From NCBI RefSeq assembly GCF_026072635.1, contig NZ_AP023081.1, positions 3,282,501 to 3,346,500 of the forward strand: a stretch of 64,000 nucleotides of DNA, read 5' to 3'. Positions 16,355-25,400 of the stretch are shown here, piece by piece. The translations under genes and the position numbers were made by a program. The stretch comes from Pseudomonas solani. Its GTDB lineage: Bacteria; Pseudomonadota; Gammaproteobacteria; Pseudomonadales; Pseudomonadaceae. Within the stretch, counting starts at the first letter, position 1. Each line of letters starts with the position of its first letter. The notes beneath the pieces were generated by a model, which searched no databases, was not told the DNA's origin, and saw only the letters and a program-made list of their open reading frames with translations.

Positions 16355-17916
16355 GCGATGAGGTTCGCGCCTACCACGCCCTGAGCAAGCACCGCCCGGA
16401 TGCCTGGGCCCCCGGTCCCGGGCACCTGGAGTGGTCGACCCAGCCGGCGCCGTTCCGCCGTTACGCGGGCGCCCGTTGCATCGCCCTGCCGCGCCGGCCG
16501 CTGGAGGAGACGCCGCGCTACGACCAGCCCTTCGCCGGGCCCGTCGGCGCCCCCGGGCCCTTCGATGCCGCCAGCATCGGCCAGCTGCTCTACGACAGCC
16601 TGGCCCTCTCGGCCTGGAAGGAGGACGGCGGCAACCGCTGGGCGCTGCGGGTCAACCCGTCCTCCGGCAACCTGCACCCCACCGAAGCCTACCTGCTGGC
16701 GCCGGCCGGCAGCCTGGAGGGCCCGGCCGTGCTGGCCCACTACGCACCGGACCTGCACGGCCTGGAGGTGCGCGCCGAGTTGCCCGCTGCCCTGGCGCTG
16801 CCGGCAGGCGGCTTGCTGCTGGGGCTTTCCAGCATTCACTGGCGCGAGGCCTGGAAGTACGGCGAGCGCGCCTACCGCTACTGCCAGCACGACCTCGGCC
16901 ACGCCCTGGCGGCCATCGCCATCGCCGCCTCCGCCCTGGGCTGGCGGGTGCGTCTGCTGGGCCAGGTGCCCGATGCGCGGCTGGATGCACTGCTGGGGCT
17001 GGACCGGCCCGGCTTCGAGGAGGCCGAACGGGCCGACGCACTGCTGTGGATAAGTGCGCCGGACGCGCCGCTGCCCCGGCTGCCGGGCACCTTGCTCGAC
17101 GGCCTGGCCGCGCTGGAGCTGGACGGCACGCCCAATCGTCTGTCCCGCGAGCAGCGCCACTGGCCGGAGCTGGAGCGGGTGCTGCAGCTATGCCGCGCCC
17201 CGGCGCAGGTCGATGGCGACGACGCCTTCACCCCCGGCCGGCAGACCGACGACAACCCCGGACTGCCGTTGCGTCCGCTGTTGCACCGGCGCCGCAGCGC
17301 CCAGGCCATGGACGGGCGCACCGGCATTCATGCCGACTTGCTGCTGGCCTGGCTGCGCCGGCTGATGCCGGAAAACTCGCCGGTGCCCCTGGCCCTGGCG
17401 GGGGCACCGCAGGTGGACCTGCTGCTGTTCGTGCACCGCGTGCAGGGCCTGGAGCCCGGCCTCTACTGGCTGGCCCGTGGCGCCGCGCCGGAGGCCGAGC
17501 TGGCGCAGGGGCTGCGGGAGGATTTCCTCTGGCGACGGGTGCCCGGCGAACTGCCGCTGTACCGCCTGCTGGAAGGTGATGCACGGGGTCTGGCGGGCTT
17601 CCTCTCCTGCGGGCAGGACATCGCCGCCGACGGCTGCGTCGCCCTGGCCATGCTGGCGCGCTTCGACCAGGCCCTGGAGCAGGGCGCCTGGCGCTACCCG
17701 AGGCTGTTCTGGGAATGCGGCCTGCTCGGCCAACTGCTGTACCTGGAAGCCGAGGCGGCGGGGCTTTCCGGCACCGGCATCGGCTGTTATTTCGACGATG
17801 CGGTGCATGAACTGCTCGGACTTGCCGACAGCCGCTGGCAAAGTCTTTACCATTTCACCCTTGGCCGCGCCCGCTGGGATGAGCGCCTGACGACGGCACC
17901 GGCCTATCCTGAATGA
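16351..17916 (+). CDS. SagB/ThcOx-type nitroreductase-fold protein with two domains
   Basis: This 521-residue protein has two nitroreductase-like halves. The first carries LRVNPSSGNLHPTEAYLL (about residues 94-111), the FMN-binding signature of SagB-type dehydrogenases, and WKYGERAYRYCQHDLGHAL. The second (from about 300) carries ECGLLGQLLYLEAEAAGLSGTGIG and FDDAVHELLG. SagB enzymes oxidise azolines in ribosomal peptides, but neither a YcaO cyclase nor a precursor peptide is seen here, so the role is open. The only linked gene is the overlapping acetyltransferase. The domain duplication and missing partners make this a free-standing family member. Confidence 0.82.
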   Translation: MSDEVRAYHALSKHRPDAWAPGPGHLEWSTQPAPFRRYAGARCIALPRRPLEETPRYDQPFAGPVGAPGPFDAASIGQLLYDSLALSAWKEDGGNRWALRVNPSSGNLHPTEAYLLAPAGSLEGPAVLAHYAPDLHGLEVRAELPAALALPAGGLLLGLSSIHWREAWKYGERAYRYCQHDLGHALAAIAIAASALGWRVRLLGQVPDARLDALLGLDRPGFEEAERADALLWISAPDAPLPRLPGTLLDGLAALELDGTPNRLSREQRHWPELERVLQLCRAPAQVDGDDAFTPGRQTDDNPGLPLRPLLHRRRSAQAMDGRTGIHADLLLAWLRRLMPENSPVPLALAGAPQVDLLLFVHRVQGLEPGLYWLARGAAPEAELAQGLREDFLWRRVPGELPLYRLLEGDARGLAGFLSCGQDIAADGCVALAMLARFDQALEQGAWRYPRLFWECGLLGQLLYLEAEAAGLSGTGIGCYFDDAVHELLGLADSRWQSLYHFTLGRARWDERLTTAPAYPE

Positions 17917-17968
17917 ACTCGACCCCGACCCTGAACGGGGCAGCCGCCTTGCAGAGGAGATACCCCAC

Positions 17969-18838
17969 ATGACCCAGGTGCTGGATGATCTGGTCGCCTT
18001 GCTGAGCCTCGAATCCATCGAGGAGAACCTCTTCCGTGGCACCAGCCAGGACCTGGGCTTCCGCCAGCTGTTCGGCGGCCAGGTGCTCGGTCAGTCGCTG
18101 TCGGCGGCCAGCCAGACGATGGAAGAGGAGCGCCACGTGCACTCCATGCACGGCTACTTCCTGCGCCCGGGCGACGCCACCCTGCCGGTGGTCTACACCG
18201 TGGACCGGGTGCGCGACGGCGGCAGCTTCAGCACCCGGCGGGTGACGGCGATCCAGAAGGGCCAGCCGATCTTCACCTGCAGCGCCTCGTTCCAGGCCGA
18301 CGAGAACGGCTTCGAGCACCAGATCACCATGCCCCAGGTGCCTGGGCCGGAGAACCTGCCCTCGGAGCTGGAGCTCACCCGGCAGAACGCCCACCTGATT
18401 TCCGAGCGCATGCGCGACAAGTTCCTCTGCGACAAGCCCATCGAAATCCGCCCGGTCACCGCCAACAACCCCTACGACCCCAAGCCCGGCGAGCCGATCA
18501 AGTACGTCTGGTTCCGCGCCGACGGCAACCTCCCGGACATCCGCGCCCTGCACAAATACGTGTTGGCCTATGCCTCGGACTTCGGCCTGCTGACCACCGC
18601 CATGCTGCCCCACGGGGTTTCGGTGTGGCAGAAGTTCATGCAGGTGGCCAGCCTCGACCACTCGCTGTGGTTCCACCGCGACCTGCGCGCGGACGACTGG
18701 CTGCTGTACTCCATGGACAGCCCCTGGTCCGGCAACGCCCGCGGCTTCTCCCGCGGCAGCATCTTCAACCGCGCCGGCCAACTGGTGGCCTCGGTGGCCC
18801 AGGAAGGCCTGACCCGCGTGCGCGAAGACTGGAAATAA
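17969..18838 (+). CDS. tesB: Acyl-CoA thioesterase II
   Basis: This 289-residue double-hotdog thioesterase hydrolyses acyl-CoA to free acid and CoA. TesB landmarks are FRGTSQDLGFRQLFGGQVLGQ near residue 20-40, HSMHGYFLRPGDATLPV and, toward the C-terminus, SLDHSLWFHRDLRADDWLLY followed by GRGFSRG-like ARGFSRGSIFNRAGQLVAS. Length and motifs match the family well. GAGGAG precedes the ATG. It stands alone between the SagB-like gene and a REP-rich gap. Confidence 0.93.
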   Translation: MTQVLDDLVALLSLESIEENLFRGTSQDLGFRQLFGGQVLGQSLSAASQTMEEERHVHSMHGYFLRPGDATLPVVYTVDRVRDGGSFSTRRVTAIQKGQPIFTCSASFQADENGFEHQITMPQVPGPENLPSELELTRQNAHLISERMRDKFLCDKPIEIRPVTANNPYDPKPGEPIKYVWFRADGNLPDIRALHKYVLAYASDFGLLTTAMLPHGVSVWQKFMQVASLDHSLWFHRDLRADDWLLYSMDSPWSGNARGFSRGSIFNRAGQLVASVAQEGLTRVREDWK

Positions 18839-19173
18839 CCCCCGCGCCCACCCCGTAGGAGCGAGCTCTGCTCGCGAAGCGCTCCGCCGAGTGGGCCATG
18901 GCGTAGCGCCCGACTCCGCTGGTGGACATAAAAAGCGATGTCCACCCGCCCGAAATGCCCCGGTGCCCCACGACGACCGGGCCCGGGTAGGGTGGATGAC
19001 GCTCTTCTCATCCACCAATCGGTGTTCCCGGCCTGCACCCTGGGCGAGTTTTGCACCGCATGGGTTTCGCTGCGCTCTACCCATCCTACGTGTGCCTTGC
19101 AGGTGCTTCGTAGGATGGGTAGAGCCGTGCGAAACCCATCACCTCGGTATCCCAGGCGTCCCCAAGGCCGGCC
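18839..19173. repeat. REP-like cluster downstream of tesB
   Basis: Contains a GTAGGAGCGAGCTCTGCTCGCGAA hairpin type (18855-18878), two GGTGGA...TCCACC hairpins (18921-18947 and the inverted form at 18989-19016) and a converging pair of GGATGGGTAGAGC-type repeats (19059-19090 and 19110-19140). No gene is supported. Confidence 0.8.
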
Positions 19174-19656
19174 TCAGGACAACTGCTGCTTCAATGCCTC
19201 GCTCTGGCCGAGGACGCGGGGCATGTCTTCGTAGCGGATCCACCATTGGCCTTGCCATTCCATGAGGTTGACCTGGTGGTGGCCCTGCCATTTCAGCAGG
19301 CGGCGACGGGGCTGGTGGTCGGGCGTGCGTTGGCCGTCGAGGAGGGCGGGGAGCACTTCCTGGGTGATCCACTGGCGCAAGCTGCGGTTTTCCGGGTGGT
19401 AGAAGTTCACCAGCAGCAGGCTGTGCAGGCCGCTTTCGTTCACCAGCAGCTCGTCGGTGAATTGCCCGGCCTCGTGGCGCAGGGTTTCCTGGCGCCACTG
19501 GTCGGCGTCGAGCTTGGCGGTGAGGCGCATGTCCAGGCGGCTGTTGGTGAGGCGGGCGAGGTCGCGGCAGCAGAACCAGGGCAGGCCGTCGATCAGCACG
19601 ACGTTGAGGGGGCGGCGGTAGCGGATGAAGCGCGTGGCGATGCGGTAGTCAGTCAT
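19174..19656 (-). CDS. BRO-N-domain protein (phage antirepressor-like)
   Basis: This 160-residue protein matches the BRO-N/antirepressor N-terminal fold: NVVLIDGLPWFCCRDLARLT, DQWRQETLR, NESGLHSLLLVNFYHPENRSL and LRQWITQEVLPALL. In phages this domain binds DNA. The start at 19656 has GGAGG upstream. No phage genes surround it; it is a lone gene between REP DNA and the pilus control region. A near-perfect inverted repeat lies 110 bases upstream and may be its operator. Chromosomal copies are common in Pseudomonas and have no assigned role. Confidence 0.8.
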   Translation of the reverse strand: MTDYRIATRFIRYRRPLNVVLIDGLPWFCCRDLARLTNSRLDMRLTAKLDADQWRQETLRHEAGQFTDELLVNESGLHSLLLVNFYHPENRSLRQWITQEVLPALLDGQRTPDHQPRRRLLKWQGHHQVNLMEWQGQWWIRYEDMPRVLGQSEALKQQLS

Positions 19657-19766
19657 GGCGCGCCTCCGGGGTGGAGGGGCGGCAGGTGATGCGCTGTTGC
19701 GACTGGATGGCTCGCATGTTCCAGAACTCCTGTGCTGGACGTGGAGCCGCCACCGAGGGGAAGGGT

Positions 19767-19843
19767 GGCGGACCGTGCGAGGGTAGAGCCCGGTCTGCTT
19801 GTGCGTGAACCGGAGGGTTTGCACCCACCTCGCACAGTCCGCC
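19767..19843. promoter_or_regulatory. 16-base inverted repeat upstream of the BRO-N gene
   Basis: GGCGGACCGTGCGAGG (19767-19782) faces CCTCGCACAGTCCGCC (19828-19843); 15 of 16 bases pair across a 45-base spacer. It is placed where the BRO-N gene's promoter should lie. Confidence 0.55.
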
Positions 19844-20416
19844 ATAGACTGCCAGCCCGACGATTTTCAGGCTCGTGGGCTGCTATGGCGTGTGTGCTGC
19901 ACCAGCAAGTACGGGGCTCTACTCCCGGTCATGACCAAGGCCATGACGGGGCGAGAAGCTACCCAGCGGCTTTGTAGGACGGCAATGCAGTTGTCATGTA
20001 GGGATCGGCCTGCAGTCCACTCCCCGTCATTTGTTTATCCCGCTGTAAGACCCTGAGTGAAATATTTCCAACGAGTCGATGTTATTAGGCGATTTGCTGT
20101 AGGAGAATCCGCTCAAGTCTTTATTGCCAATCGCAATTTAAACCCGTCCGAACAGTGCTAATGCGTTTAAAAACGCATACTGGCTATTTGCTCTTTATTT
20201 CGTAAGTAAAACGCTATTTATTCTTCCTCTTATTTCCTACAAGGCCCTGAAAGCCGCGCCAATACATAGGTTTGAAGCCATGTAGGCCCTGTGATGGCAC
20301 GTTGCGCCAGCGTGCTGGCACCTTCAGCTTTTTGAACGCCGCCGAATTTCTACTACGGTCCCATTCATTGGTACGCAAGTGCTCGTGGAGTCTTGGGTGT
20401 TGTAGGAGTTTTCATA
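19844..20416 (+). promoter_or_regulatory. AT-rich control region of the Csu-type pilus operon
   Basis: The roughly 300 bases before the first pilin gene are much richer in A and T than the surroundings. They hold a perfect palindrome, ATGCGTTTAAAAACGCAT (20161-20178), and ATTGC-N5-GCAAT (20123-20137). AT-rich upstream DNA fits silencing by an H-NS-like protein (MvaT/MvaU in Pseudomonas), which is inference. No gene is supported in this gap. Confidence 0.5.
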
Positions 20417-20956
20417 ATGAACCGCGCTCAGTTTTTGATTTCGTCCCTCGTGCTTCTGCCTCTTTCCACCACTCTGGAGGCCGCCGGGACGGTCCAGGGG
20501 CAGTTGGGTGTGCAACTCGTCATCGGCGCCGGCTGCACCGTGAACAACGGCAGCAACAACGGCAGTGCGAACACATTCGGCAGCATCGCCTTCGGTACCT
20601 ACCCGAGCTTGAACAGCATCATCGAGGCCCAGTCCGTGGGGGCTTCGGCGGGCAGTTCGTTCGGCGTGACCTGCACCACCGGCACCAACTATTCGGTGGC
20701 GCTGGATTCGGGCCTGCATGCCACCGGCAACCAGCGCAACATGAGTGCCGGCGCCACCGATGTGATCGCCTACAACCTCTACAAGGAGGCGGCGCGCACC
20801 ACGCTCTGGGGCAACGGCAGCAACGGCGGCACGGCCCTGGCCGCCACCGGCACCGGCGCCAACCAGGAGCTGGTGGTGTATGGCCGCGTACCGCCGCAGA
20901 CGACACCCGCCACCGGCACCTACACCGATACCGTCCAGGTGACCATCACCTGGTAA
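20417..20956 (+). CDS. Spore-coat-U-domain pilin (CsuA/B-like major subunit)
   Basis: This 179-residue secreted subunit has a signal peptide ending near LEAAG and an SCPU domain with GCTVNNGS, FGSIAFGTYPS and the C-terminal TGTYTDTVQVTITW strand donated in pilus assembly. AGGAG lies eight bases before the ATG. As the first gene of the operon and the first of three paralogous subunits, it is probably the major pilin of an archaic (Csu-type) chaperone-usher pilus used in biofilm formation. Confidence 0.88.
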   Translation: MNRAQFLISSLVLLPLSTTLEAAGTVQGQLGVQLVIGAGCTVNNGSNNGSANTFGSIAFGTYPSLNSIIEAQSVGASAGSSFGVTCTTGTNYSVALDSGLHATGNQRNMSAGATDVIAYNLYKEAARTTLWGNGSNGGTALAATGTGANQELVVYGRVPPQTTPATGTYTDTVQVTITW

Positions 20957-21029
20957 GCGTTGTGACCGGGCCCGGCGCCCGGCAATGACCACTGCGACAC
21001 GGAAGTAAGACTCACAGCCAGGAACCGCC

Positions 21030-21557
21030 ATGGTCTGCCATTGCGACAGCAAGTGGATGTGGCTGGTGCTGATGGTTTCGACGACGGTCTGTCCGTCGAT
21101 CCATGCCGCCAGCAAGAGCGCCACCATCGGAATAGCCGCTGAAGTCCTGCCGGCCTGCAGCGCCGGCAGCACGGTACCGGCGACCCTCGGCCAGTTCGGC
21201 ACCCTGGATTTTGGCACCCACTTCAACCTCGCCGCGCAGGTCACCGTGGTCGGCACGGCGGGAGCCGGTGCACTGCGGGTCAACTGCCTGACCAGCACCC
21301 CCTATCGCGTACTGATCAGCGCCGGCGGCAGCGGCAACGTCAATGCCCGCCGCATGACCGGGCCCTCGGCGGCCCAGGTCAGCTACAACCTCTACACCTC
21401 CGCCACCTACGCCACCGTGTGGGACAACAGCATCGGCGTCACCGGCACCGGCAACGGCCAGGACCAACTGCTGCCGGTTTACGGCCGCGTGCCGGTGCAG
21501 GCCGCGCCGCTGTCGGGCACCTACACCGACACCGTCACCGTGACGGTGAGCTGGTGA
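21030..21557 (+). CDS. Spore-coat-U-domain pilin subunit (CsuA-like)
   Basis: This 175-residue SCPU-domain subunit has a signal peptide (hydrophobic WLVLMVSTTVCPSIHA) and the same C-terminal donor strand (SGTYTDTVTVTVSW) as the first pilin. PACSAGS replaces the GCTV cysteine motif. It follows the major pilin by 73 bases and its stop overlaps the next ATG (TGATG). It is probably a minor subunit or adaptor of the pilus. Confidence 0.85.
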   Translation: MVCHCDSKWMWLVLMVSTTVCPSIHAASKSATIGIAAEVLPACSAGSTVPATLGQFGTLDFGTHFNLAAQVTVVGTAGAGALRVNCLTSTPYRVLISAGGSGNVNARRMTGPSAAQVSYNLYTSATYATVWDNSIGVTGTGNGQDQLLPVYGRVPVQAAPLSGTYTDTVTVTVSW

Positions 21558-22105
21558 TGTTGCGCCGGCCCCTGGTCGCCAGCCTGGCCCTGCTGCCGGG
21601 CCTGGGCTGCTTCGCCGACACGGGCCTCAACGAGCTGCAGATCACCCAGCTGTTCGAGATCAAGGCGGCGGTGACCGCCGGCTGCATCCTGGGCAGCGGC
21701 AGCAGCGACGTGACCACCTACGGCAGCATCAACTTCGGCCAGGTCAGCACCCTGCCCAGCGACGTGACGCGGGTCAGCACGGTGGGCAACGGCTCAATCC
21801 AGCTGCAGTGCACGCCCGGCACCTCGCTGAGCATCGCCCTCAACGCCGGGCTCAACACCGCCAGCGTCACCGGCGGCCGTTACATGATCAAGGGCGCCGA
21901 GACCCTGCGTTACCAGTTGTACAAGGACGCCGGCTACAGCGCCGTCTGGGGGGATGGCAGCAACGGCGCCACGGCCATGAGCCTGACCTACAGCGCCACC
22001 AGCGGCACCCAGTCCTACCCGGTGTATGCGCGGCTGTTCGCGGTGGCGACCATGCCCAGCGCCGGGATCTACAACGACACGGTGACCGTCACCGTGACCT
22101 ATTGA
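21557..22105 (+). CDS. Spore-coat-U-domain pilin subunit (CsuB-like)
   Basis: This 182-residue SCPU-domain protein opens MLRRPLVASLALLPGLGCFA (signal peptide), then AGCILGSGS, TYGSINFGQVS and a terminal AGIYNDTVTVTVTY donor strand. It is translationally coupled to the preceding subunit by a one-base overlap. It is the third subunit in the row, placed as CsuB in the Acinetobacter csu order. Confidence 0.85.
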   Translation: MLRRPLVASLALLPGLGCFADTGLNELQITQLFEIKAAVTAGCILGSGSSDVTTYGSINFGQVSTLPSDVTRVSTVGNGSIQLQCTPGTSLSIALNAGLNTASVTGGRYMIKGAETLRYQLYKDAGYSAVWGDGSNGATAMSLTYSATSGTQSYPVYARLFAVATMPSAGIYNDTVTVTVTY

Positions 22106-22118
22106 GAAGGGGAAGCCC

Positions 22119-22907
22119 ATGCACCGAACCGCCCTAGGACATGGCCTGCGCACCGGCGTCATCGCCGCCTTGCTGGGGCTGGGCCTGACGGCGGCGAACA
22201 CGGCCATGGCGGCGAGCTCGGTGCTGATCTGGCCGATCAACCCGACCATCGAGGCCGAACAGAAGGCCGCCGCGCTGTGGCTGGAGAACCGTGGCCAGCA
22301 ACCCGTCGACCTGCAGGTGCGGGTGATGACCTGGCGCCAGGGCAACTTCGACGACCAGCTCGACGCCCAGCGCACCATCATCGGCAGCCCGCCGGTGGTG
22401 ACCATCGCCCCGGGCAAGCGACAGATGATCCGCCTGATCGCCACCCAGCCGGCGCCGGCCGGCACCGAGCAGGCCTACCGGGTGCTGGTGGACGAGATGC
22501 TGCGCCCCGATGCCCAGGTCGACCCGCAGCTGGGGGTGAAATTCCAGATGCGCTATTCGGTGCCGCTGTTCGTGTTCGGCGGTGGCGCGGGGCCGGAGCC
22601 GGTGAGCGGCGCCAAGCCCCGCGAGGGGGTGCAGATCCTGCAGCCCAGGCTCAGCTATCAGGTGCGCCAGGAAGGAGGCCGGCGCTACCTGTTCCTCAGC
22701 AACCAGGGGCCGGCCCATGCCCGGCTGTCCAAGGTATCGCTGCGCCAGGGGGGCGCCAGCACACTGATCGCCGATGGCCTGCTGGGCTACGTGCTGCCCG
22801 GCGCGCAGATGCGCTGGCAACTGCCGGAGCGGGCGCCGAGCGGCAATTTCGTGCTGGAGGCGCGGATCAACGAGCAGGCCGAGCCCCAGCCGATACCGGC
22901 CCATTGA
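22119..22907 (+). CDS. Periplasmic pilus chaperone (CsuC-like)
   Basis: This 262-residue PapD-like chaperone has a cleavable signal (ending TAMA-ASS), a first Ig domain with IWPINPTIEAEQKAAALWLEN, the subunit-binding GKRQMIRLIATQ strand (about residues 109-120), and a second domain with VSLRQGG. It holds subunits in an assembly-ready form for the usher. GAAGGGG precedes the ATG. Adjacent pilin genes and usher leave little doubt about its role. Confidence 0.92.
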   Translation: MHRTALGHGLRTGVIAALLGLGLTAANTAMAASSVLIWPINPTIEAEQKAAALWLENRGQQPVDLQVRVMTWRQGNFDDQLDAQRTIIGSPPVVTIAPGKRQMIRLIATQPAPAGTEQAYRVLVDEMLRPDAQVDPQLGVKFQMRYSVPLFVFGGGAGPEPVSGAKPREGVQILQPRLSYQVRQEGGRRYLFLSNQGPAHARLSKVSLRQGGASTLIADGLLGYVLPGAQMRWQLPERAPSGNFVLEARINEQAEPQPIPAH

Positions 22908-22932
22908 ACAGCGGCCGGGCGACTGCCGAAGG

Positions 22933-25377
22933 ATGGCGCATATTGGGGGCAACGGGCGCAACACAACGGCATGGGCATGGCGCCTGTGGGGCGGGCTGCT
23001 GCTCGTTCTGCTGCTGGGCGGCGCGCCCTGGGCGGCCGAGCCCAACCCGCCGCCCGCCGAGGCCGCCGCAGCTGCGCCCGTCGACTCCAGCCCAGGACCG
23101 GGCCCGGGCGAGCCGGCGGCCACCGACCCTGGCGCGGCGCCGGGGGAGTACACCCTCTACCTGGAGCTGGTGGTCAACGAGATGCCTACCGACAAGGTGG
23201 TGCCGGTGATCGTCCGTGCTGGCCGCTATTGGGTCGAGGCCGAGGACCTGCGTGGCGCTGGCGTGCGCCTGCCCGAGGGCGCCAGCGGGCCCCAGGCGCT
23301 GGATGCCATCGAGGGCCTGGGCAGCGAGTACGACCAGGAGCTGCAACGCCTGAAGCTGACGCTGCCCAGCGAGTGGCTGCCGCGCCAGGAGGTGGGTGAT
23401 ACCAGCGTGTATGCGCGCACCCCGGCCCGCGCCGACTTCGGCGCGCTGTTCAACTACGACCTCTACTACACCGACAGCGATGCCGGGCAGCGCTACGCCA
23501 GCACCTGGCTGGAGCAGCGCCTGTTCGGCAGCCGCGGCACCCTGGGCAATACGGGCGTGTACCGCAAGAGCTTCGGCGACAGCGAGGGCGAGGGGGACGG
23601 CTACGTGCGCTACGACACCCTGTGGACCCTCAACGACCAGGAGAGCCTGCGCACCTTGCAGGTGGGCGACCTGGTCACCGGGGCGCTGACCTGGAACAGC
23701 GCGGTGCGGGTGGGCGGCGTGCAGGTGTCGCGTAACTTCGGCCTGCGCCCGGACCTGGTCACCTACCCCCTGCCGCGCTTCAGCGGCGATGCCGCGGTGC
23801 CGAGCACGGTGGACCTGTTCATCAACAATGCGCGGGTCAGCAGCGACGACCTGCAGCCCGGCCCCTTCACCGTGAGCAACGTGCCCTACATCAGCGGCGC
23901 GGGCACCGCCACGGTGGTGACCACCGACGCCCTGGGGCGCCAGGTGTCCACCGACGTGCCCTTCTACGTGACCAACACGCTGTTGCAGAAGGGCCTGTAC
24001 GACTACTCCCTGGGTGTGGGCAAGCTGCGCGAAGACTACGGCGTGAAGAGCTTCGCCTATGGCAGCACGGTGAGCAGCGGCACCTTCCGCTACGGCATCA
24101 GCGACGCCTTCACCCTGGAGAGCCACGCCGAGCTGGGCGAGGAACTGCGCCTGGGCGGGCTCGGCGGCACCTTCGGCCTGGGCAACTGGGGCACCCTCGG
24201 CACCTCGTTTTCCCAAAGCACCTATGAGGGCCTGCGCGGCCATCAGGCCAGCCTCGGCTACAGCTATTACTCGCCGCTGTTCGGCTTCGCCTTCCAGCGT
24301 GTGCAGCGCAGCTCGGGCTTCGTCGACGTCAGCCAGGTGAGCGCCCTGGAGCTGGGCCGCGAGGAACTGGGCCTGGCGCGGCGCACCGACCAGGTGACCT
24401 TCTCGGTGAGCCCGGAGGAGATCGGCAGCCTCGGCATCGGCTACTTCGCCAGCGAGACCCGCAGCGGCGAGCGCACCCGCGTGCTGAACTTCTCCTGGTC
24501 GCGCAGCCTGTGGGCCAACAGCAGCCTGTACGTGTCGATGAACCGCGAGCTGGGCACCTCGGGCTATTCAGCCCTGGTGCAGCTGATCATGCCGTTCGAC
24601 ATGCTCTCCACCTTCAGCGCCAGCGTCGAGCGCGACACCAACGGCAAGTACCGCGAGCGGGTCAACTACGGGCGCACCGCACCGAGCCAGGGCGGCGTCG
24701 GCTACAACCTCAGCTACGCCGCCGGTGGCGGCCGCTACACGCAGGCCGACGTCACCTGGCGCACGCCTTATACGCAGATGCAGCTGGGCGTGTACGACAA
24801 CGATGGCGAGCGCACCCAGTGGGGCGATATCAGCGGCTCGCTGGTGTGGATGGACGGCGGGGTGTTCCCCAGCAACCGCATCAACGACGCCTTCGTGCTG
24901 GTCAGCACCTCGGGCTTCGCCGACGTGCCGGTGAACTTCGAGCACCAGCTGCTGGGCCACACCGACAGCCGCGGTCACCTGCTGGTGCCCTGGGTGCCGT
25001 CCTACTACCGCGCCAATTACGAAATCGACCCCCTGGGCCTGCCGGGCAACGTGCGTATCCCGGATGTCTCCCAGGAGATTGCCGTGCACCAAGGCAGCGG
25101 CGCCCTGCTGGAGTTCCCCATGGCGCGGGTGGTGGCGGCGAGCATCCTGCTGATCGACGTGCGTGGCGAGGTGCTGCCGCGCGGCGCCATCGCCCGGGTC
25201 GAGGGGCGCGACCTGGAGGCCTATGTGGGCTGGGACGGGCTGGTGTATTTCGAGGGGCTGGAGCTGCGTAACGCGTTGCGCGTGGAGCTGCCCGACGGCA
25301 GCCACTGTGCGGTGACGGTGGAGCTGAAGAGCCTGGACGAGGAACTGGCGCAGATCGGCCCGCTGACCTGTCGCTGA
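22933..25377 (+). CDS. Outer-membrane pilus usher (CsuD-like)
   Basis: This 814-residue FimD/PapC-type usher has a hydrophobic signal (RLWGGLLLVLLLGGAPWAAE), a Pro-rich linker unusual at this place (about residues 37-70), an N-terminal subunit-binding domain, a 24-strand pore with the plug segment around STVDLFINNARVSSDDLQPG, and a C-terminal domain starting near GEVLPRGA. The ATG at 22933 has no clear ribosome site, though it lies only 25 bases after the chaperone stop; coupling to the chaperone gene may compensate. It forms the secretion channel for the pilus. Confidence 0.9.
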   Translation: MAHIGGNGRNTTAWAWRLWGGLLLVLLLGGAPWAAEPNPPPAEAAAAAPVDSSPGPGPGEPAATDPGAAPGEYTLYLELVVNEMPTDKVVPVIVRAGRYWVEAEDLRGAGVRLPEGASGPQALDAIEGLGSEYDQELQRLKLTLPSEWLPRQEVGDTSVYARTPARADFGALFNYDLYYTDSDAGQRYASTWLEQRLFGSRGTLGNTGVYRKSFGDSEGEGDGYVRYDTLWTLNDQESLRTLQVGDLVTGALTWNSAVRVGGVQVSRNFGLRPDLVTYPLPRFSGDAAVPSTVDLFINNARVSSDDLQPGPFTVSNVPYISGAGTATVVTTDALGRQVSTDVPFYVTNTLLQKGLYDYSLGVGKLREDYGVKSFAYGSTVSSGTFRYGISDAFTLESHAELGEELRLGGLGGTFGLGNWGTLGTSFSQSTYEGLRGHQASLGYSYYSPLFGFAFQRVQRSSGFVDVSQVSALELGREELGLARRTDQVTFSVSPEEIGSLGIGYFASETRSGERTRVLNFSWSRSLWANSSLYVSMNRELGTSGYSALVQLIMPFDMLSTFSASVERDTNGKYRERVNYGRTAPSQGGVGYNLSYAAGGGRYTQADVTWRTPYTQMQLGVYDNDGERTQWGDISGSLVWMDGGVFPSNRINDAFVLVSTSGFADVPVNFEHQLLGHTDSRGHLLVPWVPSYYRANYEIDPLGLPGNVRIPDVSQEIAVHQGSGALLEFPMARVVAASILLIDVRGEVLPRGAIARVEGRDLEAYVGWDGLVYFEGLELRNALRVELPDGSHCAVTVELKSLDEELAQIGPLTCR

Positions 25378-25400
25378 CCTGCACGAACGAGGAACGAGTC

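Noticed and set aside
16351..17916. Thiazole/oxazole-modified peptide cluster
   Set aside because: Only the SagB-like protein is present; no YcaO cyclase, precursor peptide or exporter is seen nearby.
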